A stretch of 64,000 nt of DNA. Source: Patulibacter minatonensis DSM 18081 (lineage in GTDB: Bacteria; Actinomycetota; Thermoleophilia; Solirubrobacterales; Solirubrobacteraceae). The position numbers were made by a program, and so were the translations under genes. Under the pieces are notes generated by a model. The model worked only from the letters and a program-made list of their open reading frames with translations. It searched no databases and had not been told where the DNA came from. Position 1 is the stretch's first letter; each line of letters opens with the position of its first letter. This document shows, piece after piece, positions 39,794-48,256 of the stretch. The DNA is taken from the NCBI RefSeq assembly GCF_000519325.1, contig NZ_KI912613.1, forward strand, positions 4,049,859 to 4,113,858, given 5' to 3'.

Positions 39794-41023
39794 TCAGGCG
39801 TTGGTGGTGACCGGGAAGGTCGTGAGCTGGTTGACGAAGATCGCCGTCGCGTAGCGCGGCTGCTCGGCGAACTCGAGGTTCGGGAAGCGCTTGAGCGTCT
39901 CCTCGAACATGACCCGCAGCTCCAGGCGCGCCAGGGCGGTCCCGAGGCAGAAGTGGCGGCCGCCGGCCCCGAACGCCTGGTGCTCGGGGTTGCGCAGGAC
40001 GTCGAAGCGGTCGGGGTCCTCGTAGACGGACTCGTCGCGTCCGGTCGACGGGTACCACATCATGATCTTCTCGCCGCTCTTGATCGGCGTGCCGCCGAGT
40101 TCGGTGTCCTTCGTCGCAGTGCGCCGGAAGTGCGCGAACGCCGGGAACATCCGCAGGCATTCTTCGACCGCACTGGGGATCAGCGACGGGTCGTCGATCA
40201 GCTTCTGTCGCTCGCCGGGGTTCTCCAGGAGCGCCTTCATGCCGCTGGAGAAGGTGGACTTCGTGGAGTCGTTGCCGGCGGTGACCAGGAGGATGAAGCC
40301 CATCACGATCTCCCAGTCGCTGAGCATCTCGCCGTCGATCTCGGCGTGCACGAGGATGCTCATGAGGTCATCGGTCGGCGCGGCGCGGCGCGCGTCGATG
40401 AGGACCTGGCAGCGTCCCACGATCTCGGGAATGACCTTGTCGATCACCGACTGCGGGCCCTCCGGGTTCATCTCCGCGTCGTCGCCGCCGACCAGCTGGT
40501 TCATCAGCCGCGCCCAGATCGCGTCGTCGGCGGGGTCGATCCCCATGAACGAGCCGATCACGCGGGAGACGACCGGCGCGGCGAGCTCGGTGACGACGTC
40601 GAAGCTCTCGCGCCCCGTCAGGCCGTCGAGGACGCCGATGGTGATCTCGCGGATCGCCGGCTCGTGCTCGGCCGTTCGCTTCGGGGTGAACCCGCGCTGA
40701 AACAGCGACTTCAGCCGGTCGTGCTTGGGCGGGTCCATGCCGATGAACATGCCGTTTTGGACCTCGAGCTGGACCCATGGCATCCCGACCATGCCGCCGA
40801 GCTCGGACGAGAAGGTCTTCCAGTCGCGGCTGACCTCTCGCACGAGCTCCTGGTTGGTGACCGACCAGAACCCCGGCTCGTCGGGGAACGAGCTCATGCC
40901 GTCGGACCAGTGGACCGGGCTGGAGGCCCGCAGCTCGCGGAAGAGCTCCAGCGGCGGGCCCTCACGCCAATGCTCGGGGTCGGCGACGCGGACGGCGTCG
41001 AGGTTCTGGTCGATGGTGCTCAT
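39794..41023 (-). CDS. Cytochrome P450 (CYP124/125/142-like)
   Basis: A 409-residue class I bacterial P450. The I-helix oxygen-binding motif is in LVTAGNDSTKSTF, the ExxR pair is in EECLRMF, and haem Cys359 sits in FGAGGRHFCLGTALARLEL. The MDPPKHDRLKSLFQRGFTPK element resembles mycobacterial CYP124/125/142 enzymes, which hydroxylate steroid side chains or branched lipids; subfamily assignment is tentative. No dedicated ferredoxin is adjacent. Start ATG 41023 (MSTIDQNLD) is chosen. It is divergent from a TetR gene that probably controls it. Confidence 0.9.
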   Translation of the reverse strand: MSTIDQNLDAVRVADPEHWREGPPLELFRELRASSPVHWSDGMSSFPDEPGFWSVTNQELVREVSRDWKTFSSELGGMVGMPWVQLEVQNGMFIGMDPPKHDRLKSLFQRGFTPKRTAEHEPAIREITIGVLDGLTGRESFDVVTELAAPVVSRVIGSFMGIDPADDAIWARLMNQLVGGDDAEMNPEGPQSVIDKVIPEIVGRCQVLIDARRAAPTDDLMSILVHAEIDGEMLSDWEIVMGFILLVTAGNDSTKSTFSSGMKALLENPGERQKLIDDPSLIPSAVEECLRMFPAFAHFRRTATKDTELGGTPIKSGEKIMMWYPSTGRDESVYEDPDRFDVLRNPEHQAFGAGGRHFCLGTALARLELRVMFEETLKRFPNLEFAEQPRYATAIFVNQLTTFPVTTNA

Positions 41024-41097
41024 GAGGGGGTCCGTGATAGTCGAGGGACGGTGTACGACCGAACCTCCCACAGTGCTTTACAAGCTGTCAACCGGGT

Positions 41098-41721
41098 GTG
41101 TCATACGGTATCGTCGAAGGGGTGTCGTCTGTCCTGTCACGCCGGTCCACGAGCCCTGAGGATCAGCGCGGCCAGACCCGCGCGAAGATCCTCGACGCCA
41201 CCGTGCAGCTGCTGGGCGAGGACCGCGCCTTTGCGGAGCTGAGCGTCGGCGAGATCTCCGGACGGGCCGGCGTCTCGAGGCCGACCTTCTACTCGTACTT
41301 CCAGGACAAGCGCGCGCTCATCCTGGCGCTGGGCGACGGCTTCGAGACGGATGCGCGGACCGCGGCCCAGCCGTGGTTGCGCAACGACACCGATGACCTC
41401 CGAGCGACCCTCACGGGCGTGCTGGGCGCGTTTGTCACGCACAAGGCGACGGTGGGAGCGGTCGTCGAGGCGGCGACGTACGACGCCGACGTCGCGGTCT
41501 TCTGGCGCGAGTTCCACGAGTGGTTCATCGTCAACACCGTCCAGCGCGCCACGACCTCCGACCCGGACCTCGCGCGCGAGGATGCGGAGGCGCTCGCCTA
41601 CTCGCTGGTGTGGATGACGGAGCGGTCGTTCACCGAATACCTCGCCTCGCCTCGCGTCTCCGAGGCCGCCCTGCTCCGCGCCATCGAGCGTCTCTGGCGC
41701 ACGGTCGTTCCCGTCGACTAG
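41098..41721 (+). CDS. TetR-family regulator
   Basis: A 207-residue TetR/AcrR protein. The DNA-binding domain is RAKILDATVQLLGEDRAFAELSVGEISGRAGVSRPTFYSYFQDKRALILALG. The ligand domain resembles those controlling lipid and steroid operons (GAVVEAATYDADVAVFWREFHEWF, LAYSLVWMTERSFTEYL). GTG 41098 is taken, with GTG 41122 as alternative. The palindrome ATAC-G-GTAT (41103-41111) would then lie inside the gene or, with the later start, just before it, and may be its own operator. Divergent from the P450 gene at 41023, so it is likely a repressor of the P450-GMC genes. Confidence 0.88.
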   Translation: MSYGIVEGVSSVLSRRSTSPEDQRGQTRAKILDATVQLLGEDRAFAELSVGEISGRAGVSRPTFYSYFQDKRALILALGDGFETDARTAAQPWLRNDTDDLRATLTGVLGAFVTHKATVGAVVEAATYDADVAVFWREFHEWFIVNTVQRATTSDPDLAREDAEALAYSLVWMTERSFTEYLASPRVSEAALLRAIERLWRTVVPVD

Positions 41722-41960
41722 CTCCCGGTCCCACCGGCGGTCGCGAGGCATCTCTCAACGGCGTCGGGTCTCCGGGGACGGGCACAACCAGAGATGGCGG
41801 GCTGGAGGGCGTTTCCGGACCACCTGAGCTGGTTTGTGGCTCGACGCGACTGTGGCACTTGGTGGTCTTCAATGCAGCTGTCTCCTAACGGCGGCTGGTG
41901 CTGACTCTCGGCTTCTAGTCGACCTTTCCATCCGGGGGGCTCACTCCCCCGCGCCGGCCG

Positions 41961-43409
41961 TCAGCGGAGTTGGTCGGCCGTCACCGGCGCCAGGCGCGGA
42001 TAGACCTTGTCAGTCCCGGGGAAGTTCTTTTGCGGAACGCACGGCGGGCCGCCCATGCCCGGCAGGTCCAAGATCCCGGTGAGGATGCCCGAAGCGTTGC
42101 CCGTGTGGTCGCACGAGAACGACGGGTTTCGACCGGTGCCGGCCAGCTCGAGCTCGCCCGGACGCGGGTACGGGGCGAACCGGCTGTTTGGGTTGCGCGT
42201 TGTGGCGCCCTGCACCGTCTCACCGTTGATCGGCAGCTGGAGGCGCAGGTACGAACGCTGCACGCCGAGCGCGTCGGGGGCGGTAGCTTGCGTCGCCGCG
42301 CCGGTGTTAGCGAAGGTCACCGACAGCTCGCGCTTGTAGAGGTTCACGAAGCGCGCGATCGGCAGCAGGTCCTGCGTGAGGGGCTCCAGCCCGTCGGACA
42401 CCGGACGCAGCGCGTTCAGCAGCCGACGGATCGGCGGCATCCCCGTACGCACGCGCTTGAGGACCGGGTCCAGCTCGACGAGCGTCTGCTCCAGCTGCGG
42501 AGCCAGGACGGCGAGCCGCTGGAGCGCGGGACGCACGAGCGGGGTGACGGGCCGCAGGTCCGCAATCGCGGGCTTCGCCGCACGGGACGTCGCCTCGACG
42601 GTGGTCATGAAGCGGCGGGTCTCGCGTCCGAACGACGGCAGCGTGCGCAGCGTGTCGCGCAGCGCCGGCGTGATCGCGGAGGTCGTCTCCAGCAGCTGCC
42701 GCCCGCCCTCGGCGATGCCCTGGATTGCACCGGAGCGCCGGCCGACCGCGGCGAACGTCGTCGCGAAGTCGCGGCTGCCCGACCGCACCTCGGCCGACTG
42801 CCGATTGAGGAGGTCGAACAGCCCGTCAGCACCCTCGGCCAGCGGAGCGACCTGGCCGACTGCCGCGTTGAGGTTCTTGCCCTGCCCCTCGGTGCCCTTC
42901 GCGATCGAGGTCAGCACGACCTTGAGGTCCTTGCGGGTCTTCTCGTCGAACGCGTCGAGGATCTGGTCCAGCTCGACCGTCGGCTGAATGTTCTGCGCCG
43001 GGATCGTGCCACCGTCGGGTATGAACGCCCGTCGGCCGATCTGGTCCTTGCGTGACCCGAACGAGAGGTTCACGAACGTCTCGCCGACCAGCGTCTTCGT
43101 CCGCAAGGTCGCCCGAGTGTCCTTGGGCAGCGGCGCGAACTTCGGCTCGATCTTCATCGTGACCTTGGCCTTGCCGCCCTCGCGCACGATCGTCGTGACC
43201 TTGCCCACGGTCACACCGCTGACGCGGACGTCGGCGTACCCGGCCAGCTGCGTGCCCTGCGCGAACGCCGTCTTCACCTGGTACGGCCGGCCCTTGAGCG
43301 GCACGGGGCCACCGAAGCTCGTCCAGAGGAACAGCAACAGACCGAAGCACGACAGCGCGAACGCCACCATGACCCCGATCTGCACGGGGTGCGGACGGTT
43401 CTTGTTCAC
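41961..43409 (-). CDS. MCE/MlaD-family membrane-anchored lipid-transport protein
   Basis: A 482-residue protein. A single N-terminal anchor (QIGVMVAFALSCFGLLLFLW) is followed by one MCE domain (YQVKTAFAQGTQLAGYADVRVSGVTVGKVTTIV...AKVTMKIEPKFAPLPKDTRATLRTKTLVGETFVNLSFG). After it comes the long helical region typical of actinobacterial Mce proteins (ELDQILDAFDEKTRKDLKVVLTSIAKG). A six-gene mce operon with YrbE permeases would be usual, but none is here, so it is an orphan subunit. It may help import the hydrophobic substrate of the nearby P450/GMC enzymes, which is inference. Confidence 0.9.
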   Translation of the reverse strand: MNKNRPHPVQIGVMVAFALSCFGLLLFLWTSFGGPVPLKGRPYQVKTAFAQGTQLAGYADVRVSGVTVGKVTTIVREGGKAKVTMKIEPKFAPLPKDTRATLRTKTLVGETFVNLSFGSRKDQIGRRAFIPDGGTIPAQNIQPTVELDQILDAFDEKTRKDLKVVLTSIAKGTEGQGKNLNAAVGQVAPLAEGADGLFDLLNRQSAEVRSGSRDFATTFAAVGRRSGAIQGIAEGGRQLLETTSAITPALRDTLRTLPSFGRETRRFMTTVEATSRAAKPAIADLRPVTPLVRPALQRLAVLAPQLEQTLVELDPVLKRVRTGMPPIRRLLNALRPVSDGLEPLTQDLLPIARFVNLYKRELSVTFANTGAATQATAPDALGVQRSYLRLQLPINGETVQGATTRNPNSRFAPYPRPGELELAGTGRNPSFSCDHTGNASGILTGILDLPGMGGPPCVPQKNFPGTDKVYPRLAPVTADQLR

Positions 43410-43601
43410 GCTCGAGCGCCCCTCTTATCGCGGTGCAGAACAACGCGCGCGGTCCCGGAGTCATCGGGTGAGGGGGAACGTTCTTCGTGACCCGATCGAG
43501 AGCGTTGGTCGATCGAGCAAAGGCGCTTCGCATGTGCGGGGCCTGCTTCGGTCGGAACCTCCGCGGGCGTGTCGCTGCTAGGACCCGACAGGAGTGGGGG
43601 T

Positions 43602-44096
43602 TCAGGCATCGGGGCTCGGATCGGATGCGGGGCTCCAGTCCTCCCACCCGGGAAGGAGTGCGTGTCCGCCGCTTTCGAAGTGGGTGACGTCAACGATCAA
43701 AAAGAGGGCCTGGGCTTCAGCGATGACGGTCTCGTTGTCGAGGAGCCGTCCGTGGAGGTGGAGCTTGCGACCGTCGCGGCCGACCGCCCATGCTTCGATC
43801 TGCATCGGGCGCTCGAGGAGCGCGGGTGCGCGGAAGCTGACGTTCAGGTTCGCGGTAACCGCCGGTGTGCCGAGCACGATCAGGAGCGACCCGAGGGAGT
43901 CGTCCAGCACCGTTGCGACCGCCCCGCCGTGCACGATGCCGGGGGCTCCCTCGTGCCGGCGGTCAAACGTGATGGTCCCGCGCAGGAGGTCGCCGTCGAC
44001 CCGGAGGCGGAGACCCATCCCGGCGGGGTTCTGCGAGCCACAGCCGAGGCAGTTGGGGTGGTGTTCGGGGATCGTGCCGTCCGCGGCGACCTTCAT
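43602..44096 (-). CDS. PaaI-like hotdog thioesterase
   Basis: A 164-residue hotdog-fold protein. It starts with a Cys motif in HHPNCLGCGSQNPAGMGLRLRVDGD, then the conserved HGG motif IVHGGAVATVLDDSLGSLL of PaaI thioesterases, and a last strand (LHGRLLDNETVIAEAQALFLIV). It should hydrolyse an acyl- or aryl-CoA thioester. The start ATG 44096 overlaps the stop of the BtrH-like gene (ATGA), so the two are probably made together. The C-terminal WEDWSPASDPSPDA is poorly conserved in the family. Confidence 0.85.
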   Translation of the reverse strand: MKVAADGTIPEHHPNCLGCGSQNPAGMGLRLRVDGDLLRGTITFDRRHEGAPGIVHGGAVATVLDDSLGSLLIVLGTPAVTANLNVSFRAPALLERPMQIEAWAVGRDGRKLHLHGRLLDNETVIAEAQALFLIVDVTHFESGGHALLPGWEDWSPASDPSPDA

Positions 44097-45142
44097 ATGG
44101 TGCGCTCCAGCGCTTGGAGCGCCTCGGGCTCGAGGCGCCGGATCTGCTGGATGACGTCGCGTGCTTCGGCGACCTCGTGCGCTGCGGCTCGGGCGCCGAG
44201 TGCCTCCCAGGCGTCGCTGAGGGTGCGGTAGCGCTCGGCAGCGGATCGGACCGTGGCGTCGTCCAGGAGCTCGGCGGTCTCTTCGAGGTAGCCGGCCTGC
44301 AGCGAGCGGAACATCGCACCGCCGGTCCCGGCCTTGATGATCAGGACCGCGAGGGTGTCGAGCGCTTCGGGAAGTCGGTCACCGAAACGAGCCGGCCAGT
44401 CACCGAAGGTGCCGGCGAAGTACTCGACGCCGTCCAGTCCGGTGCGGCCCTCGAGACTTCCGACCGTCTGGGCGCTCTGGCGCATGTTCTTGGACGTCGC
44501 GGACGCCACATCGCGGACGACGTCGGCCAGCGCTGGTAGCTCGGTCGGCCACCGGTACGTGAACATCGCGTTGCGGGTCGGCGCGGGAAAGGACTGGGAG
44601 TTGCGCGCGCGGTGCAGGCTGTCCAAGGAACAGGCCTGAAGGTCCTCGCGGTCATTGTCGGCGACCCACGCGATCCCACGGCCTTCGTCGTGGTCGACGA
44701 TCACGATGTCGTGACGGGTGTTGCGCATCCGGACGCGGAGGTACTCCAGCTCGCCGATGTCCGCCCACACCATCGGCGGGTCTCCGCGATCAATCGCGGC
44801 TTTCACCGACTCCCACCCTTGTGCGGCATCGTCGGTCTGCTCGAACGTCACGGGCGCCGCGAGGTGTTCGCCGATGTCCCGCTCCATCGACCCGGTGCGA
44901 CCGACGAGGTAGAACGGGATCCCGGGCACCTGGTCGGAGAAGAAGAACCCCAGTCCACCGGCGAGCCCGAAAACCATCGGTTCGCTCAGCGGCCCGTGCC
45001 CGTAGTCCAGGCCATGGAACTCGAGCAGGTCGCGCAAGGCTCCGGACCCGCAATGGCCCGCTCGGCGGTGTGGGAACGCCTGTGCTCGTACCGACGGCGT
45101 CGGCGACAACGAGGTCGGCGTCCTAGGCGGCAGGGTGCTCAC
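44093..45142 (-). CDS. BtrH-N/DUF4872 domain protein (acyl-transfer-like)
   Basis: A 349-residue protein starting at GTG 45142. The N-terminal BtrH-like domain shows FPHRRAGHCGSGALRDLLEFHGLDYGHGPLSEPMVFGLAGGLGFFFS, with the Cys-His pattern of this cysteine-protease-like fold. DUF4872 follows (ALADVVRDVASATSKNMRQ). In butirosin biosynthesis BtrH transfers an acyl group from a carrier protein to an aminoglycoside. Other members are unassigned. Coupling to a PaaI thioesterase suggests work on an acyl thioester. No carrier protein is nearby. Confidence 0.82.
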   Translation of the reverse strand: MSTLPPRTPTSLSPTPSVRAQAFPHRRAGHCGSGALRDLLEFHGLDYGHGPLSEPMVFGLAGGLGFFFSDQVPGIPFYLVGRTGSMERDIGEHLAAPVTFEQTDDAAQGWESVKAAIDRGDPPMVWADIGELEYLRVRMRNTRHDIVIVDHDEGRGIAWVADNDREDLQACSLDSLHRARNSQSFPAPTRNAMFTYRWPTELPALADVVRDVASATSKNMRQSAQTVGSLEGRTGLDGVEYFAGTFGDWPARFGDRLPEALDTLAVLIIKAGTGGAMFRSLQAGYLEETAELLDDATVRSAAERYRTLSDAWEALGARAAAHEVAEARDVIQQIRRLEPEALQALERTI

Positions 45143-45330
45143 TGGTTCAGGGCGCCCGGGAGCATCGGTTGGCTGGTGAGCTGCCGGATCACGTAGGTCG
45201 ACTCGTCGCTGATCGTCATGTTCGGGGAACGCTTCACAGTCTCTCGCCGAGGATCCCCAGCTGCAGGCGCCATCGCAAAACGAGGGCACAAGTGCTGGAC
45301 GCCGCCGCGAGCGCCCTAAGCTCGGCGCGT

Positions 45331-45360
45331 TGACATAGTGTCGAACATAGTGACAAGCAG
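45331..45360 (+). promoter_or_regulatory. Promoter/operator region of the LLM oxidoreductase gene
   Basis: A TTGACA -35-like box is followed by two direct copies of ACATAGTG (about 45335 and 45347) and a TT-ACA-nnn-TGT-AA dyad. The region lies about 90 bp before the LLM gene and is AT-richer than its surroundings. A TetR gene follows the LLM gene, so this is a candidate operator. Confidence 0.35.
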
Positions 45361-45440
45361 CGTGTATCGTCAACCGCGAGTGCCGAAGGTCACAGTCGGA
45401 CCCTGCGGCGCTCGGACGTCCCTGACTCGAAAGGCATCTC

Positions 45441-46439
45441 GTGCGCGCACCGTCGATCGTTCTCTCTCCCGGCCCCTTGCGGGACCAGATTCAGGCCGCA
45501 AGGTGGGCGGAGGACGCCGGCTTCTCGTCGGTCTGGACCACGGAGTTCCACCACCGCTCCGCGACCGTGCCGCTCGGCGCGATTATCCAGGCGACCTCGA
45601 CCATCGGTGTTGGCACTGCCATCGCCTACGCCTTCGGCCGCACCCCCGTCGTTCTCGCCGCCGAGATCCGGGACCTCGACGAGCTCTCCGAGGGACGCCT
45701 GCGATTCGGTCTCGGGACGGGTACGAAGCGGATGCAGCAGAACTGGCACGGTTTGGATGGCGAGCACCCCGCCCCGCGCATGGAGGAGCTCCTCCCGCTG
45801 GTCCGCAAGCTCTGGCGGCTGCATGAGGGACCGCAGGCCTTCGAGGGCCGGTTCTACCGCGTGAACGTCAAGCCGACCGTGCCCGTCGATCCACCGCTGC
45901 GCCCCGACGTGCCGCTGCTGATGGCCGGTGTGAACCCCCGGATGATCCAGGCCGCAGGCCGGGTCTCCGACGGCCTGGTCGGCCACCCGCTCTTCACCGC
46001 CTCCTACATCGAGCACGTCGTCCGGCCCGCCCTGGCCGAGGGGGCACGACGCGCAGGTCGTCCGGCTCCGCCGCTGGTCGGCTACCTGACCTGCTGCATC
46101 GATGAGGACGGTGACGTCGCCCGACAGCAGGCCGCGGCGGTCATCGCCTTCAACAGCACGGTGAAGACCTACCAGGGCATCCACGAGCACCACGGGTTCT
46201 TGAGCGAGGTCGCCGCGATCCGCGAAGCGTGGAAGCAGGGCGACTTCCCCAGCATGGTCGCTGCAGTCTCCCGCGAGATGATCGACACGATCGCCCTCGC
46301 CGGAACTCCGCAGGAGGTTCGGGACCGTTACGAGGAACGGGCCGCGGTCTACGACGACGTGCTCCTCTGGCCTCCGGCCTTTGTCGGTCAGGACGGCATC
46401 CGCAAGGTCATCGACACTCTCAGCGTTCGTGACACGTAA
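45441..46439 (+). CDS. LLM-class flavin-dependent oxidoreductase
   Basis: A 332-residue luciferase-like monooxygenase. Marks are QIQAARWAEDAGFSSVWTTEFHHRSATVPLGAIIQATSTIGVGTAIAYAFGRTPVVLAAEIRDLDELSEGRLRFGLGTG and late PDVPLLMAGVNPRMIQAAGRVSDGLVGHPLFT. The TEF motif and the GTG loop are typical of F420- or FMN-using LLM enzymes. Substrate unknown. The GTG 45441 start follows weak ribosome-site sequence. A TetR regulator starts 62 bp downstream, probably on the same message. Confidence 0.85.
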   Translation: MRAPSIVLSPGPLRDQIQAARWAEDAGFSSVWTTEFHHRSATVPLGAIIQATSTIGVGTAIAYAFGRTPVVLAAEIRDLDELSEGRLRFGLGTGTKRMQQNWHGLDGEHPAPRMEELLPLVRKLWRLHEGPQAFEGRFYRVNVKPTVPVDPPLRPDVPLLMAGVNPRMIQAAGRVSDGLVGHPLFTASYIEHVVRPALAEGARRAGRPAPPLVGYLTCCIDEDGDVARQQAAAVIAFNSTVKTYQGIHEHHGFLSEVAAIREAWKQGDFPSMVAAVSREMIDTIALAGTPQEVRDRYEERAAVYDDVLLWPPAFVGQDGIRKVIDTLSVRDT

Positions 46440-46501
46440 ATGCTGCTGAACCCCCCTACCGTTATTGGGTGTTCGGGCGCCCTTGCCCGTACGATCAGCT
46501 G

Positions 46502-47098
46502 ATGGCGGTCCTTTCGAAGCGCGACGACCCTGAAGCTCGAGGGCGCGCTGAGGCGGAACTGATCGAAGCGGTCGTCGCTCTGCTCACCGACGGGACTCCG
46601 TACGCGTCACTGTCGATCAGCAAGATCGCCGAACGAGCGGGACACACCCGCACCGGGTTCTACTTCTATTTCCGCGACAAGCGCGACCTCCTGATGAGCG
46701 CCACGAGCCGCCTCGTCGAGGAGCTCTTCCGGGGCACCACCACCTGGCTGGAGGGCCCCGGCGGCAGCGCCGAACTGCAACGCGCGCTTTCTCAGGTCCT
46801 GCACGCTTATCGTCGATCCAGCGCGCTGCTGCGTGCGCTCATCGAAGCCACGACCTACGACGCCGTGATCGCGACGTACTGGCACGACGAGATCGGCAGG
46901 TTCATCGCCGCCACCGCCCAGCGTCTCGAACGCGACGGTCTCCCCGCCACGCAGGCCCGCGGCACCGCGGACGCCCTGGTCTGGATGGTCGAACGGGTCT
47001 ACTACCAGCGTGTCCTCAACGACGACCCCGAAGAGGACAAACTCGCGATCGACTCCCTCACCGCGATCTGGGCCCGCACCCTTAACCTCTCGACTTAG
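46502..47098 (+). CDS. TetR-family regulator
   Basis: A 198-residue TetR/AcrR regulator from ATG 46502. The DNA-binding domain is AEAELIEAVVALLTDGTPYASLSISKIAERAGHTRTGFYFYFRDKRDLLMSATS. The effector domain resembles that of the 41098 regulator (LLRALIEATTYDAVIATYWHDEIGRFIAATAQ; TADALVWMVERVYYQRVL), so the two are paralogues and may sense related compounds. It follows the LLM oxidoreductase gene. The gene ends close to a strong hairpin at 47158 and is convergent with the methyltransferase gene. Confidence 0.87.
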   Translation: MAVLSKRDDPEARGRAEAELIEAVVALLTDGTPYASLSISKIAERAGHTRTGFYFYFRDKRDLLMSATSRLVEELFRGTTTWLEGPGGSAELQRALSQVLHAYRRSSALLRALIEATTYDAVIATYWHDEIGRFIAATAQRLERDGLPATQARGTADALVWMVERVYYQRVLNDDPEEDKLAIDSLTAIWARTLNLST

Positions 47099-47157
47099 CC
47101 CTTCGCTCTTGACGGCCGGGGCGTGGAGTACGGCGTGGGAATACACAGAGAGGCGGC

Positions 47158-47180
47158 GCGGCGTGTTTGGTTCACGCCGC
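47158..47180. terminator. Hairpin at convergent gene ends
   Basis: GCGGCGTG and CACGCCGC form a perfect 8-bp stem around TTTGGTT. It overlaps the last codons of the methyltransferase gene and lies 60 bp after the TetR gene, so it can end transcription of the TetR operon. Confidence 0.5.
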
Positions 47181-47834
47181 CTGAGCGGAACCCGCGATGA
47201 GCGGCCGGACGATCGCGGGCATCCGCCGCCACCGGGCGTCGCGAAGGGCGGTGGTGTCGAAGCCGGCGTTCCGGAGCGCTTCTATGGTGTCGCGGTTGCA
47301 GTTGCAGCCGTAGCCGATCGCCCGCCACGGACGGTGCAGCCGGTCCTGGATCCGGGCCAGGCGCGGCCTCGACGAGCGGACGTGCTCGATGAGCAGCAGC
47401 CTCCCGCCGGGACGAAGGACCCGGCGGACCTCCCGAAGTGCCTGGTCGGGGTCCTCGACGGTGCAGAGCACCAGCGTGCTCACGACCGTGTCAAACGCGT
47501 TCTCATCGAACGGGAGGTCCTCGGCGCCGGCCTGCACCACGCGAGGGTGGCCGCCGAGCCGTTGAAGACGTTTGACCATCGAGGCCTCGGGTTCGGTGAG
47601 CGTCAGGCTCGCCACCGTCGGCGGGTAGGCGTTGATGTTCAGGCCGGTACCGGCACCGAGCTCGAGGACCTCACCGGTCGCGCCGGAGAGCACGTCGCGG
47701 CGGAGGTCACGCATGCCGGTCCGCTCGCCCCAGGCGAGGAGAGGGTCGTAGATGGCGGTGAAGACGGGGGCGTAGAGCGACACGAGGCGATCGTCCCTGG
47801 ATCGGAGGGCTGGCTGGATGTGCGCCGGACCCAT
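47172..47834 (-). CDS. Class I SAM-dependent methyltransferase
   Basis: A 220-residue methyltransferase of the UbiE/SmtA-like type. Motif I is VLELGAGTGLNINAYP, motif II surrounds AGAEDLPFDENAFDTVVSTLVLCTVEDPDQALREVRRVLRPGGRLLLIEHVRS. Its start (YAPVFTAIYDPLLAWGERTGMRDLRRDVLSGATGEV) and VGCNCNRDTI-like late element resemble phospholipid or thiol methyltransferases found near sulfur genes. Substrate unknown. It is 32 bp downstream of the HTH gene on the same strand. Confidence 0.87.
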   Translation of the reverse strand: MGPAHIQPALRSRDDRLVSLYAPVFTAIYDPLLAWGERTGMRDLRRDVLSGATGEVLELGAGTGLNINAYPPTVASLTLTEPEASMVKRLQRLGGHPRVVQAGAEDLPFDENAFDTVVSTLVLCTVEDPDQALREVRRVLRPGGRLLLIEHVRSSRPRLARIQDRLHRPWRAIGYGCNCNRDTIEALRNAGFDTTALRDARWRRMPAIVRPLIAGSAQAA

Positions 47835-47866
47835 CGGGTGGGTCCGGTGGGAGGCGGCGGGGTCGT

Positions 47867-48256
47867 TCAGCGGGGGCGGTAGCGCGCGTCGGCGGCGAGC
47901 TCGGCGTCGTGGTGCTCGGTGATGAACGCGTCGATCCTCCGCAGGTCGTCGACGGCCCGCTTGGCCATCGGCAACAGCTGGTGGCCCAGTTCGGTCGGTC
48001 GGACCTCGGACGGCAGCCCCTCGGCGAGGACGACCGCGGCGCGTTGCTCGAGCTTGCGGATCCGGCGAACCAACGACGTTGCGGTCACGTCCAGCTCGGC
48101 CGCGGCCGCGGCGGTGGTGCCGTGCTTGACGCCGACGACGAACGCTTCGAGGTCCACCAAGGTGATCGGGTAGGGCTGCGAGCGCCTCCCGGGCCGGCGG
48201 GAGAGCCGTGCGGCGCCGCGGGTCGAAGCGGGAAGGATCTCGTGCTCAGCGCTCAT
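47867..48256 (-). CDS. HTH-only LysR-like DNA-binding protein
   Basis: A 129-residue protein with just a LysR-type winged helix: ITLVDLEAFVVGVKHGTTAAAAAELDVTATSLVRRIRKLEQRAAVVLAEGLPSEVRPTELGHQLLPMAKRAVDDL. The usual effector domain of about 200 residues is absent; the frame simply ends after a short helical tail. It may be a natural short regulator or a truncated one. ATG 48256 overlaps the stop of the TlpA-like gene by 4 bp, so the two are coupled. Confidence 0.75.
   Translation of the reverse strand: MSAEHEILPASTRGAARLSRRPGRRSQPYPITLVDLEAFVVGVKHGTTAAAAAELDVTATSLVRRIRKLEQRAAVVLAEGLPSEVRPTELGHQLLPMAKRAVDDLRRIDAFITEHHDAELAADARYRPR

Noticed and set aside
43406-43693. Extra minus-strand gene between the MCE and thioesterase genes
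   Set aside because: It overlaps the end of the thioesterase gene and is Ser/Pro/Arg-rich without domain features.
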